From Pomphorhynchus laevis (lineage: Eukaryota > Acanthocephala > Palaeacanthocephala > Echinorhynchida > Pomphorhynchidae): 64,000 nt of DNA. Each line of letters begins with the position of its first letter. The first letter of the stretch is position 1. Position numbers and translations under genes: made by a program. The notes beneath the pieces were generated by a model. It worked only from the letters and a program-made list of their open reading frames with translations, was not told the origin of the DNA and ran no database searches. Below, one piece after another: positions 11,461-24,200 of the stretch. The DNA lies in the NCBI GenBank assembly GCA_012934845.2, contig WNNJ02000573.1:1-64000 (forward strand), given 5' to 3'.

Positions 11461-11584
11461 TCTTTTTTCTGTATTGTGTGATCGGCTTAAAGCCTTATGG
11501 CTAAGTCTGAACTTGATAATAATAATATATAAATTATAAAATAATAAGATATAAATTATATTTCAATAATATTTGTATATAATA

Positions 11585-12840
11585 CTTATATTTCGTATGC
11601 ATGAAAGTCTACAACGACTTACTCATTTCTCGAGACAAGGCTCTATCTAGTGTTCTCATCTCCCTCGACCTATCCTCCGCCTTCGACATTGTCGACCTCT
11701 CCGTCCTCCTTTCTCACCTTCGTTATGATTACGGTTTTTCTGCCTACTCCGTAGCATGGTTTGCCTCATATCTATCCGACCGTTCCTTTCGCGTCTGTTC
11801 TAATTCATCATGCTCCCCTCCCATCCCTATTTTTTGCGGGGTCCCACAAAGTTCAGTCCTCGGTCCCCTGCTTTTCTCTCTTCTGATTGGCGATCTCTCT
11901 CCGTTTATCAAACCTTACTTCTTTAACGTCATGCAATACGCACGCCGATGACATCCTCATCTATGCTTATGCACCCGCACATCGCATACACGATATCGGC
12001 ATTTCTGCCTCGAACTGTCTTTCTATCTACAAACGTCTCTCCAATCTCCATCTCGTTCTAAACCCCGACAAGTCCAAAATGATGTGGATCCTTCCACGTA
12101 AACCAAACATATTTCCTCTCACTGTATCTTTTGTCTCATCAATCATCCCCATAGTACACAATCTCACTTTCTTAGGCTTCCATTTCGATGCTCACCTTTC
12201 CCTTAAACCTTTTGTCCGTGACAAGGTTCGCTCGTCTAACTTAATTCTCCGCGACATCCGCCGTATCCCACCTCTTATCAACTTCCGTTCCTGTATGTCT
12301 CTTCTTTCATCGTTTCTTTTCCCTAAAATCTATTACTGCCTTAGCCTTTTCGACAATTCTCCAAAATTCATAATCTTACCCCTACAACGAATAATCAACT
12401 CCGATGTTCGAGTGCTCTTTCGTCTCCGTCGCTTCGACCACACATCCACATATCTTGCCCAACTCTCCTGGCCCACCATCCACATTCGCATCAAACTCCG
12501 CCTTCTCGTTACTTTTCATCTCATCGTTGTCGGCTCTCCATCGTTCATCAACCTTCCTTTCTTAGACGACACTCGCCTCACCTCGCTATCACTGCGTTCC
12601 CGTCATACCCTTTTACTCCACGTTCCCAATTACTCCAACAACTACGGTCTCCGATCCTTCCTCGTCTCCGCCTACCCGTCTGGAATCAACTCCCTCTCGA
12701 CGTCCGCCGCGCTTTCTCCTTTATCACTTTAAATACCTCCTCCGTTCACACCATCTCGACACCTGATTTACAGTTTTGTTTTGTCGTGGTCATGTAAGCG
12801 TGCGCTGGCACGCATTTGCCACGTTAAAATAAATCTGTTT
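11585..12840 (+). mobile_element. 5'-truncated jockey-like LINE
   Basis: Reverse transcriptase only, in two overlapping frames (11601-11951, then to 12732): ISLDLSSAFDIVDLSVL, GVPQSSVLGPLLFSLL, then YADDILIYAY, LNPDKSKMMW and FLGFHFDAHL. Third codon positions are strikingly C-rich compared with host DNA. The 3' end (a CGTGCGC hairpin-like stretch, TTGCCACGTTAAAATAA) matches the end of the LINE at 34.4-37.9 kb, so both belong to one family. The frame change just before YADD makes this copy dead. Confidence 0.8.
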
Positions 12841-13977
12841 TTTTAATTTTGCCATCATAATTGAAACAAAATGGAATTAAATTGATTTTAATTGCAGAAT
12901 AGCGCTAATAGGAAACCATATTGTCATAAATTGTAATAATAATTTATTAATAGTCATTTTTAATATAAAAATTACTAATGTATTGTCTGACACCGTGTTA
13001 TGGCTAAATAAAATCCATTTACTAAAATAATTGTTAGTATACCCGTGTCGCTCAAATATTTCAAATTATTAACCATAAGCAATAAAGCGTCGCACTTTAA
13101 TTTGATCTAACACTTTGTGAAAAAAAACTTACAGAAACAGCTTTTTACAAAAATGGAAAATATTCGATACAATAAAAGGTGTTGTATATAAAATATGGGA
13201 GAATGTGAGAACAGAAAAACGAAAAACATATGCCTAATTTTGATGAAAAATACAGATTTAAACAATTTAGATTTCACAGAAAAATTAATTACATGTCGAA
13301 AATAAAATCAATCTAAATTATTTCATTTTTGAATTTATAAACTTGTTCTGTGTTGAATATAAATTAGTTTTAGCCATCTTCTTATAAATATTTTTCATCC
13401 TAATTTGGTTTTTTAATTCGATTGCAAATTGAATTAAATGTATAATTAACTATATGATGTGATCAGGAGATCATAGAATCGGTGCTGGTTATCCTTTGAT
13501 GAATTCTTTCATTTATTTGTCAATTCTGATATATCACACGAGGTGATTTCGCATCTGAAATTAGCTATGGAATCATTCATTTAATACTTTTAACTTAGTA
13601 CACCTCGACTCACAACATGTAGATTTTAGCCTTACATATTGGTATTGTTTCGTCCGTCACTGTCGTTCAATGGTACACCCGAGCCCATAAGAAGGTAGTG
13701 CACCGCTGTAGTTTCCTTTTGAACACTATTTACACCTTCAGATTCGAACCTAGGTTATTTCGGCCGGTGGGTCTACTCATTACCGATTTGGATTTTAAGT
13801 GAAACTGATTTCAACTAAAACCGATTTGAGCTGAACCCGATTTCTGTTTGAGCTTATACGTCAACCTTTTTCAGCTCATTTTAAATATTTATAATCAAGA
13901 CAACTTTTTTAACCGGTTAAAAAATAATCGAATATAATTGTTTTAAACCGGTTATAACCCTTCCTTTATTGTCATGA
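12841..13977. other. AT-rich non-coding DNA
   Basis: No coding region, RNA gene or named repeat is recognised. A short mixed-composition patch at 13600-13800 includes a tRNA T-arm-like string on the minus strand but no tRNA around it. Confidence 0.4.
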
Positions 13978-14290
13978 AGGAAGGATTCTGGAGCTGGTTT
14001 TCAATGTTAAAGACACCTTGTGTTACTATCCACTATTTAATAGATAAATAAGCATCCATCACAAGATCACCAGTACTGATTTCAATGGATTTTTATGATT
14101 CAATACTAAACAATCTATGATATGTATGCCGGAGAGCATCTTGAAAATGCAGTTTCTGAATATCACGATGGAAGGTTTCATAGGAGGTGTTAGATCTGAT
14201 AATCTTGGATTTCTAGTCTAGCAGTCAAGAGTGCGAACCAAGTACCAAGAGCGACAGCTGGAATGTCAGATGAGTAAAATTTCAGAAAGG
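13978..14290. repeat. long direct repeat R1, copy 1
   Basis: Begins AAGGATTCTGGAGCTGGTTT and is repeated in diverged form at 14728-15010. Shared landmarks include AAGCATCCA, CCGGAGAGCAT/CCAGAGAGCAT, the TCTAGCAGTCAAGAG/CCTAGCAGTCAAGAG string and a final GTCAGATGAGT/GTCGGATGAGT. No protein is encoded in either copy. Confidence 0.8.
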
Positions 14291-14727
14291 AGAAGAGCTG
14301 GTAGTCAGTTTTCTACTAATCTAGGGACTACTTTGTGGTATAAACTAACAAATTTTTGTTCATAAAAGGTGTTCTAATAGGTGTAATATAGCTTACTTAT
14401 ATTTAAGCTTTATAGAATGTGAATTGGTTAAATAATTTAAATAAATTTATTATTTTTTTTATAATTTAGTGGATACAAATTATACAGAAAGTTACATATT
14501 ATGTTTTTATATGATTTACCGTTTTCCATATATTCAGCAATAGATATACATATGTATGTTATAAAAATTATAACGCATATTTAATAAAAATCATCAATCA
14601 AATTAATATGAATAAGTTATAAATAACTTATATGTTTTTATTGCATCCACAGAAAGCGGATGAAATAAAAACTTCTGTGACGATGGTGCCGTTAGTAGTC
14701 AAGGTGTATGGAATTTGAAGTCACGAA

Positions 14728-15010
14728 TGAAGGATTCTGTAGCTTGTTTTCAATCCTAAAGTCACCTTATGTAACCAGCAAAAATTCAATAGATAACTAA
14801 GCATCCAGGATAATCAGTTCCATACTAAAGAATATATGATAAGCATGCCAGAGAGCATTTCCGTCAGGCAATGCAATTTCTGAAGATCATGATAGAAGGT
14901 TTGATATACTGTGTGAAATCTGATAATGCTGAATTCGTAGCCTAGCAGTCAAGAGCGCAAACCAAGATCAAAGTGCTCTTGGTTTGTCGGATGAGTCAAA
15001 TTTCAACATA
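14728..15010. repeat. long direct repeat R1, copy 2
   Basis: Diverged partner of 13978-14290 in the same orientation about 750 nt downstream. Small indels separate the copies. It may be an old segmental duplication or a non-autonomous repeat family. Confidence 0.8.
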
Positions 15011-15049
15011 GTGATTCAACATAGATATCTATTTATGAATATATCGATG

Positions 15050-15340
15050 TGTCCCAGGGCAGGTGTAACAACAAATTATATTTTATATATTTGTACACTT
15101 TAAAGTGTCACTGTAAAACATCATTTCTATTAAAAGGAATTTAGTGCCTGTATATGGTTAAACCGCAATACGCACTGCCGTGCACAGAGCTTATGCTAAA
15201 TTTCCTCTGATGATTCAGATTAAAGGTAGTTCTGTTTTTCGAGCTTTAAACATTGTTTAAGCGTGTGTTAAGGTGCCTATGGATGATTATTAAAGTCACG
15301 GTACTGATGAGCACCGTTAGAGTGAAATGCGTATACAGTT
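15050..15340. repeat. long direct repeat R2, copy 1
   Basis: Starts near GGGCAGGTGTAACAACAAA and shares with 15520-15760 the strings TTATATTTTATATATTTG, CACTTTAAAGTGTC (palindromic), GATTCAGATTAA, GTAGTTCT, GAGCTTTAAACA and GTGTTAAGGTGC. No protein is encoded. Confidence 0.8.
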
Positions 15341-15519
15341 GTTGAAGTTTGTCGTCACACATAGGATGACTGGGCATACGTAGCTACTTTGAATATTGTG
15401 AGAATAATTCGGTTCTATTACTTGGTCTGATGAAGATATAAAATGTTGTCTGGTATTTATGAACCCTTGTGGTGAAAACATAGTGATTTATTTATAAGCA
15501 CATCTGTGTTTGTCCACGA

Positions 15520-15790
15520 CAGGTGTAACAACACATTATATTTTATATATTTGCCCACTTTAAAGTGTCCCTGTTATACAGCGTTAGTGTATGATGCATG
15601 GTTAAACTGTTATACTTAAACTGCAATACATAGAGCGCATGCTACATTTTCTTTGATAATTCAGATTAAGGGTAGTTCTTTTTTTGAGCTTTAAACAATG
15701 TTATGCATGTGTTAAGGTGCATATCGATGATTATTGTGGTCAGGATACATGTTAGAGTTAAACGTGTCTGTTGTTGAAGTTTGTCATCAC
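15520..15790. repeat. long direct repeat R2, copy 2
   Basis: Second copy of the 15050-15340 unit in the same orientation, about 470 nt downstream, with point changes and indels. Confidence 0.8.
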
Positions 15791-15959
15791 ACATAGAATG
15801 GCTGGGCATCATATGCAAACCATCCTTAACACTAGGAAGAGGTTGTTGCTGAATTGTCGCTGCATTCGTTGGATTCAAATCGGATACAGCATTAATAGAA
15901 ACTGCCGCGTTTAAATGACGCATTTAAAATTCCGCATTTTGTAAGAAATCATAGACCTT

Positions 15960-18349
15960 TGTTTACTCAGCACATCCGTGCACTACCATTATATATATTT
16001 ATATTTATGAATCATAATTTCTGATATTTACCAACAATTTCTACCAATAATTTTATTCAATTAACGTTTCGCCTTGCGTTCTCAAAATTGTATGTTATTA
16101 CTTCTCAAGTTTTTTTAAGAAAAAAAATGACTAACGACCGCATTAAAGGGGTCGCTAGTTATGTTCGTAGCTAAAAAGAGCTAGCGAAATTTATAAACAA
16201 ATACTGAGTATAAAAATATTTTAATTATTTTTAAATATTTTAATATATTGAGTTATTTGTTACATAACAAAAATTGTCAAATACTTCGAAGATTACAGAA
16301 ATATATGACTATATTTATTTTATTAATTATTATAAAAATAACTTTAAATACTTATATATATCACAAGTGAAATATTGCTCAATTTTATAATTAAACATTC
16401 GTTTATTGTAATTTTTCTTATTTACATCTAATATTAGTTTATTCTTACATATTGTCATTTATAAAATGAATTAGAACGCATTAGTAGTTAATTTTATTTC
16501 CTCAGAACTCTCAATTATAGAGCCAGTATATCACCAAAAATATTAAATCTTGGCAGCTGGCTCGAGGTATGAAGGTAGTAGGTAGTAGATGGTTGTCTAA
16601 AAATGAGATGACTTCTTCATTTCTAGGAGTTATTCCGACAAAGAATAAAAGATGATTCGAAATCCTAATAAAGCAGTGTAATGGGATTTCGAAGTAGGAT
16701 CTAGAAAATTGAGATCATAGTTGATCTCAAGTCGATCAATGCAATTACTTTGCTTACTGGTGAGTTCATTTAAGATTCGAAATAAATAAAATATAAAAAG
16801 AAAACAATTAATTTGCTTTTTAGCATATCCAAATTATTAAGGACTATCAAAAATCCATGATGATCAGTGAAAAGTATTTAGTGAGTGTTTGCTATCATTG
16901 ATATTGCTTGTTTCATTCGGCGTGTACCGCAAATATCGTATATGATTGATCAGCCAAAAATATTTGACATTTCTGATTTTGTTGTTTCTATTTGTTATCC
17001 GTGGTTTTAATCTTATCCTCCATAACGCTAATAAAGTGTTATTTTATACACATTATGTAATTCAATATATGCTCTAATTTAATTACAAAAAATTATATTG
17101 TAATTTATATAATATTCATGATTATTTTGAAATTTTTAATTTATTATTTAACATTTTAATCACGTTATTTTTAATTATTTAATTTATATATAAATTATTA
17201 TAATTGACTATTTATTAAATTAATAAATATAAAAAATTTAAATTTTTAGTGAAGATTGATTATTATAATTAATTTATAATACAAACTTCATTCAGCGGAA
17301 TATATCTATAAAAGTATAAACAACAATCAAACACACCACTTGTATCATACGAAATTGTAAAATTCAAATAAATGTTTTTACCTTTACAAATTTTTATTTT
17401 GCTACCAGATCTTTGATATTTGTACGATACTATATACCCGCTTTACTCTTTTTCATATAAGTTAGAGTATATATTTGTTCTTGTGTTTGCTTATTGTGTA
17501 ACATTGAAATTTTTGTTCAATTGTTCTTTTGCCTCCTTTATTTGTGCAAATTTTGCGATATTAATACTTGTTTTTTAATTACTTATAAATACAAGCTTTT
17601 GAGGTACTAGTTATCTCACAAGATATAGGTTTGCTAACCGTGTAAAACAGTTTCTTTCATAAAATAAATTGTTCTAACAAAAACCTTGAACTCACATTAA
17701 TGCCAAGTGCTGCAGATTTTACTAGCTTCAAAATCAAATGCGGAACGATTAGCTTAATCCATAAGCTCTGTCACATGGAGTGACACTGTGTATCTCTTAC
17801 TTATCTGGGTCAATACAATCTCATATTAATGATGATAAAGCCTATATAATGTGTTGCTAATTGATCATACAATCATCTTCAAATGCTATTGTTACGTTCC
17901 TTTTATAAATGTCATCATATTTGTGTTATACTAAAACGCGACAGTTATTAAAGATATAGTTTAACAAAGCTTTTTAAATTTAGATTTTCAAAACTATTAT
18001 ATTTGCTGGCTTACATGCAGAGTTGTTAGTCTCTCAATTTAAGAAGTTATGACATTATCAGAAAATAAAAAATTCGTCTTTTTTATTGTATGCCTACAAG
18101 TTTTCGATGTATGCTAAACGGTGTGTTCTCAAAGATAATTTTACAATCTCTTAAAATCAGATTAGTTAACTTGTACTATATCTAAATTTAAAAATAAATA
18201 ATTTAATCTTAAGATTTTATGTAATTCAAATTTTTGTAAGTTAAGAATTAAAATAATAATAATTTTTATGAATTGATAATTTGAGGCCTTTTATGAATTG
18301 GAAAATAATTATTATTTAAAACTGTGTTGTTAAACCTCTTACAATCGCA
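15960..18349. other. AT-rich DNA with no gene seen
   Basis: About 2.4 kb without a recognisable protein, RNA gene or transposon. All open stretches are short and low-complexity. Confidence 0.4.
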
Positions 18350-18567
18350 TCAAAACGAAAAAATATAAAAGGCCTTCCGTCGGCATCAGCGCAGTCGGCA
18401 TTAGCAGACCATGCTCATCAAACTGGGCATGACATCGACTTTGACAATATGTCAGTTTTGATTTCCGAGCCTAACTTAAAACGCCAATTAGTTATGGAGG
18501 CTGTCGCTATAAAGATCCTCGAACCAAATTTGAATGTCCAAAATGATTTTGTTTTTCATACATTGTA
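18350..18567 (+). mobile_element. Penelope-like GIY-YIG endonuclease tail fragment
   Basis: One plus-strand frame reads SALADHAHQTGHDIDFDN, then VLISEPNLKRQLVMEAVAI. This is the C-terminal half of a PLE-type GIY-YIG nuclease (His in H-x3-GH-x-ID, then the Arg/Glu helix before the stop). The catalytic GIY and YIG strands and the reverse transcriptase are absent, so this is a relic. Confidence 0.7.
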
Positions 18568-18569
18568 AC

Positions 18570-19505
18570 TTAACTTGTTTTATTGTTTCAGATACTTCTT
18601 GATAATGTCCGCGGTTAGCGAACGAAATATCGAAGAAATATTCAATTTCTTTTTTCTGGGAATGGCATTTAGATACAAAAATAATTATTCCCCCAGAATG
18701 TCTCATTCCGTTTCAAAATAAAATATTTTAAATTTTAAATCAAATGTTGCACATTAATCTTTGATTACGTAGTAATCGAATTGAAAATTCAAATAAGCGT
18801 ATTGTTGTTTTATGTGATACTACATTTCCTGATAAAGTCAAGATACAGTCATTGCCACAACATTAAAATAGTGACTTTTGGGAGTGATTTACATCCGCAT
18901 ATTGGCTTAATGTCGGAAATAGTTTATTAATGAATAATTCTTTCAGATAAGCATTTTATAGGATTAAAAAGGTTATATGTGCCATTGTAGAAGCGTAAAT
19001 GATGGAAATTAAATGCAGATTATATAAGTAAAATTTTCAATTTGTGTTTGTAAAAACAAGCTGTGTTCTTGGATTCAAACAATGTCAATGGAAACAAACA
19101 GTATCAATGGAAACACACAATGTTAAAGAAACTAAACTGTATCCTAAGGTTGGAATACAAGCTTATATGTAAAAACCAACCAGTTTATCAAATATCCTAC
19201 ATACATTGTAGTAACATTTTCACCGTAAGGATTGAACACGACAAATTCAACAAAGATATAAGGTTTCTGCATACTTAAAAAAATTCAGATGTAAAATTTA
19301 AATGTTATCTCTACATGAGACAAATTTATTGTTGAAAATCCGTCAAAACACGTCTTGGCATATAATTTTATAAATTACAACATTACTTTTTCAATAATAA
19401 ATTCCACTCAACGATATTCAATTTGCACATACAAAAATTATTTAGATTTCCATTAAGATACATTTTTATTTGTATTCAAATAGTAATATAATTTTTCAAA
19501 TGATT
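18570..19505. other. non-coding spacer
   Basis: AT-rich, with no recognised gene. A small run of related strings (ACAATGTCAATGGAAACAAAC, then CAGTATCAATGGAAACACAC) lies near 19078-19120. Confidence 0.4.
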
Positions 19506-20290
19506 TTACTTGCAGTTTAATTGTGCAACTAATTCTAATAACAACAAGATTTTTCCTTTCAACCACTGGTCCAGGTGTCGGGTCTTTGAAAGCAGTGCAT
19601 GAACTAAACTACTCCAGACATCGTGATCCTGGGCGACAGACCTGAGTTCTCTTTCAGATACCCCAAGGTGGTCTTCGGCTAGTTTCGAGATTTGATCTCT
19701 CCACCTGTACCGAGGTCTACCTCGAGTTCTCTTTACAAAGAGTCCGTCCTGGAAAACCCTCCGAGGAAGGCGATCCCTAGACATCCTCAGTACGTGCCCT
19801 AGCCACCTCAGCTGATTTTCTTCGATGTGAAGAAGCAGCGACTTTACTTCGAGTCCATCCCGGATGACCGAATTCCTAGCCTTATCTCTAAGGCTAAGAT
19901 CGGTCATACCGCGAAGGAACCTCATTTCGTGCGCCTGTATCCGAGATCTTATCCTTTCAGTCATAACCCAAAGCTCATGACCATATGTTAAGATAGAAAC
20001 GAAGATTGCGTGGTAAACCGAAAGATTCGCCCGAAGACTCAACTCCCGCTTCACCAAGACATACCTGTACAAAGAACGCATTGCTGCGTTAGCTGCACAA
20101 ATTCGCTTCTCAATCTCCTTGATGTTTTTGCCGTTCCTCGAGAACAATACCCCAAGATATTCGAAATCCTCCACATCAGGAAGAATATTTTCCCCAATTC
20201 GGATTGGCATTGGCACCTGAATCCGAGACGAACACATATAGACAGTCTTTGAGGTACTAATCAACATCCTTGACGCTTGCCATACCATCG
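19506..20290 (-). mobile_element. RTE-type LINE, C-terminal end of the reverse transcriptase protein
   Basis: A 260-residue minus-strand frame with FEYLGVLFSRNG, LTYGHELWVMTERIRSRIQAHEM, DKARNSVIRDGL, QLRWLGHVLRMSRDRLPRR and RGRPRYRWRDQI. This is the conserved C-terminal tail of RTE-type retrotransposon proteins, with LTYG.E.W, a small HTH-like segment and a basic GRPR patch. The upstream catalytic reverse transcriptase is missing, so the copy is 5'-truncated. The frame has no stop, suggesting a fairly recent insertion. Confidence 0.8.
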
Positions 20291-21210
20291 TGAATCGATG
20301 GAATGCTAATCGATAATTCTAATAGCAACTGTTAAAATTTGAGATTAATATTGTAGCTGTTTTCCCAGCGACAATGTCTTTAATGTCTCAAAATTGAGAC
20401 TTGTAGATTTCGACTCCAAAATAAACAATTTGATAACAACATGCATCTGAAAATTATATTAAATGTCGAGAATTATTTTAAAACAGGAAAAATCTCCAAA
20501 TATATAATAATTAATTAATAATTAATTAATTAATGATAATAATATATTAATTATAATTTATGTTTGAAAAAGTTCCCATTTTAGTTGTTGCATTTATTAA
20601 ATTAAATTTTTACAGCCACTTTTCGGATTTTAGAAATATTGTATCCAGAAGACGCTCGTATATGAAGAGTGAAAATTTGATTTAATAAATGCTCAAAACC
20701 TTCCTATCTACAACTGATATAATTTATGTATATAATTCAAGTTTGTTAATAATTTTAAAATAACAAAGTATCATTTAACAAATAACGAATATAAGCATAC
20801 ATGCAGCATATATAATAGTGTATAATAGTATATAGCATATATATACTCAGGAGGAATAATCGATAATCATCGATGCCAAATTATTTCCATCAATATTCTT
20901 TAATAGAAAATATATCAGGAAGAATTCATTCAGTAGTCATATTTTTCAATTACAAACATTTTAAAATTGCTAAGTTATTAGATATTCTCCTGTTCAATTT
21001 ATGATCGATTTACTATCAGTTAGGTCGATTTTAGATCAATTTTATCATTTTGATGATTATTAATAGATAATTATAACATGATTACCTATCATTATTCATT
21101 ATTGATATTTTACCTTTTGGGTTGAATAATTAAATTATTTTGATATTATTTTAATATTCGAATAAATTTTTATTTTATATTGCAGAATTAAGTAATTTGC
21201 TTAAAAAAGT
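20291..21210. other. upstream region and probable 5' UTR of GTF3C3
   Basis: No coding sequence is seen. A splice acceptor (pyrimidine/AT tract ending TATTGCAG) lies about 25 nt before the GTF3C3 ATG, and an in-frame TAA lies between them. This supports a spliced 5' UTR and fixes the start codon. Confidence 0.45.
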
Positions 21211-24200
21211 ATGAAGAGAGCACATTCGCTTATCGGGGAGTGCTCAATGCAATATTTAAGTGGAAATATCGATTACCGAAATTTGAAAGATCTAGTGTTC
21301 GAAAATTATGAGCAATGCTTGGACCATATGTCATCCTCCTCCAGCTCGGATTCAGATTCCGACAAGATTGATCCTGATCATTTTGACGACATCCCGATTG
21401 AAGTTCTGAACAAAATCATAACTAAATCAAAAATGAATAACTCGAAAACGGCAAAACGAAAACGTATATGTTCGCGATCAAAGGAGATACGCGAGCAGTT
21501 AAGAGTTAATCGAAGGCAAAGACATTTTCTATCTTCGGATTGTGCTTCTTTGATCGGAATGGCAAATATTGCTTATGCAAGAGGAGAATTCGAAGACGGT
21601 TTGCGTTTATCGAAATTAGCTGTTACAAAAGCACCTAAAGCTGCAGAAGCATGGCTTATTCTTGCCCAGATTCTGGATGAGAGAGATCAGCATGATTTAT
21701 CATTTGAAATAAGAATGCTTGTTGCTTACCTCACAAATACAAAAGATGACTGGATCACACTTTATCAGCGCGCTTTAGCCAACAATAAGATTAACATAGC
21801 TGCAACGTGTATCGCAAGAGCTGTGGCATGTGATCCACTTGATATTGATCTACACTTGGCCCGTTTACAGCTTACCAGCTCGTATGGACTAGACGGTAAG
21901 CGTATAGACGCACTTTATAAACTTTTGTCAGCCCTAAATGTATCTGTATCTGACAATAACTTTAAGTTACACATTTTAACAGTAAAGGAAATTGTACAAC
22001 GGCTTGAGCGCAGTGGGGACATGAAGCAGGCTGAGCAAATTCTTAGAAAAACCTATGAGCTTTATGACAATAAAGTTCAAGACAGGGAAATCAGAAAGCT
22101 AATATCTATTCAGCTGTATTTATCGTTTTTCAGAGACGTTATACTGGTTCTTCTAAACCGTCAGCTAATTACTATAGATAAGCTAGACCGTGAGTGTAGT
22201 ATGATCCAGCGTTCAGACGAATCATGTCGACTATCTTACCGACACATTAGCAATCTCGGGCAATTTAAAGTAAATTTAAAGGAAAATTTAGAATATTTCT
22301 ATATAAAAGCTATATTAATTGCTTGTATTCGATTGGATTGCTACAATGCAGTCGATCATTTAGTTCATGCTTTCATTCGATATCCGACAATACCAAAATA
22401 TCAACCTATTCGTATTGTACTGCAGCTAATTGAATCCTTATTACAGGAACCGAATGATCGCTCATTATGTTGCTATAAGTTGTTGAGGTTAATAGGCACC
22501 AAAAATTTGCCTACGTATCCTTTAGTATACTGCGATGAATCCGGCGTGTCACTGCCTAGACATGAAGCCGTATGTTTCTGGAATCTTGTTGCTCGTACTT
22601 TGTCGGTCATGTCAGGCAAACATAATGACGTCAATTGCGAAGAAAGGCGAAATTTGCGCATCTTAGCAATTCAGGCTTATCGTAACTTGCTGAATATTGA
22701 CCCTGACAGATCAGACGATCAGCTGGCCTTAAATGTTCTTCTGAATGAGCAAAATGAACCACTGCAAAATGTTCAATCCGATAATGTTAATGACAACTTA
22801 ACTTGGAGGCTTCTGCAAATGTATCCTATTGATTTTGAAATGTTTACCGCTGATCGTATAGTGTCTGACGACCATATATGCCACTCGGATGATGCGATAA
22901 TCTCTAACGAAACTAACATAAATACTTCTGGAATAAAGCATAAGAACCTAATAACGCATGGTAGATGCAATACCGCTACTCATAAAGTATCACAGAATTC
23001 CTTACGATTGCTTATCGATGAATGCCTTGAACTGTTGATTTCTTTAGATAATGCCCAATCTTCAGATATGGCATTCCGGGCGTCAATTGAGGACGATTTT
23101 GTAGTAGCGGCTATGAAACTACTTTTTGGTGATCTACAGCGCATTATTCGCCCTAAATCCATAATAGGGATATTTCGATCTAATCGATATGACCGCGGTA
23201 TGATGTTTCGTGATATTTTAAAATCCAGCAATAATCTTGTTGAATCTGCACATTGTCAACTAGATGAGTTATCAAAAGAAAACGTCTTTCATATTTACAC
23301 TCAGCTTTGCAATTTATTTATTCGCAGGGATTCTTATAGGCAATTCCAAACAGTGGCTATCTTGGCAAATATTCTACCTATTTTATATAAGCAGCCAAAA
23401 TGGACCCGTCAGTTTGATTTTGTAGTTTACATCGCAAGCCTGTTAGCTGGAGACGGCTATACTGCATCTGCTGTATTCAAATATTTCTACGACAGAGGTA
23501 CTTTATCAATTAATTGCCTTAACTGTTTGTCACTTGCTAGTACGGTGTGCCCTACAGTGGCCTTCCAAAAGTACGTAAAACGTTTATGCGACCTTAACAA
23601 CTGCAACATCGATAGTATACTTCTGCACCAACGAAAAGATGAAGCAGTTGATAAGTATTTGACAGTAAGTTCATCAAATGAAAAAAGTATTGAAAACTTG
23701 GGCCTGTTAAGACTTCACGCCAATTTAGCAATGGTCAATGGTTCATATAAACGGGCTCTTCGAATTTACAACGTTCTCGCACGTTTCAACGAAAATGATC
23801 CATTCATCTATTTAATGATTGCGATTGCAAAGTTATGTCAGTTTTCGCAGAGAAATGTAAACAATCGTAACTGGTTGTTAACCGAATGTTTAAATATGTT
23901 TCAGGTTTACTGCGACAAGCGCGGTGAATGTCAAGAAATTTACTATAACATGGGCCGAGCCTTTCAGCAGATTTCGTTTTTCACTGCTGCGGAAAAGTGT
24001 TATCGCAAAGTTTTAGCAATGGAATCAGCAGCCTTCTCATCGGAAATTTCGTCTTCATTAAGTAACTACAGCAATATTGTGAACAATAATTACAATCGGG
24101 ACCAAAATGATACTCGATTTCACAATATTTTTGACCTTAAGCGTCAAGCGGCGTTCAATCTTGTAATGATGTATAATAATCGCAATATTAAATGCCTTTC

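Larger units (their letters stand above)
7285..11535 (+). mobile_element. nearly full-length CR1-type LINE
   Basis: A 5' leader from about 7285 is followed by an ORF1 in two frames (7345-7902 and 7967-8581), an uninterrupted ORF2 (8539-11460) and a short 3' tail ending in an (AATAAT/ATA)n-like run near 11515-11540. The order PHD-like zinc finger, RRM-like domain, endonuclease, reverse transcriptase is that of CR1-clade elements. The intact ORF2 makes this the youngest LINE in the window; ORF1 carries a frame break, so this copy is probably not autonomous as it stands. Confidence 0.85.

Noticed and set aside
13740-13770. tRNA T-arm-like string GGTTCGAATCT on the minus strand
   Set aside because: No acceptor, D- or anticodon arms can be folded around it.
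22473-23231. Minus-strand open frames within GTF3C3
   Set aside because: They are shadows of the sense gene; they have no family motif and no start context of their own.
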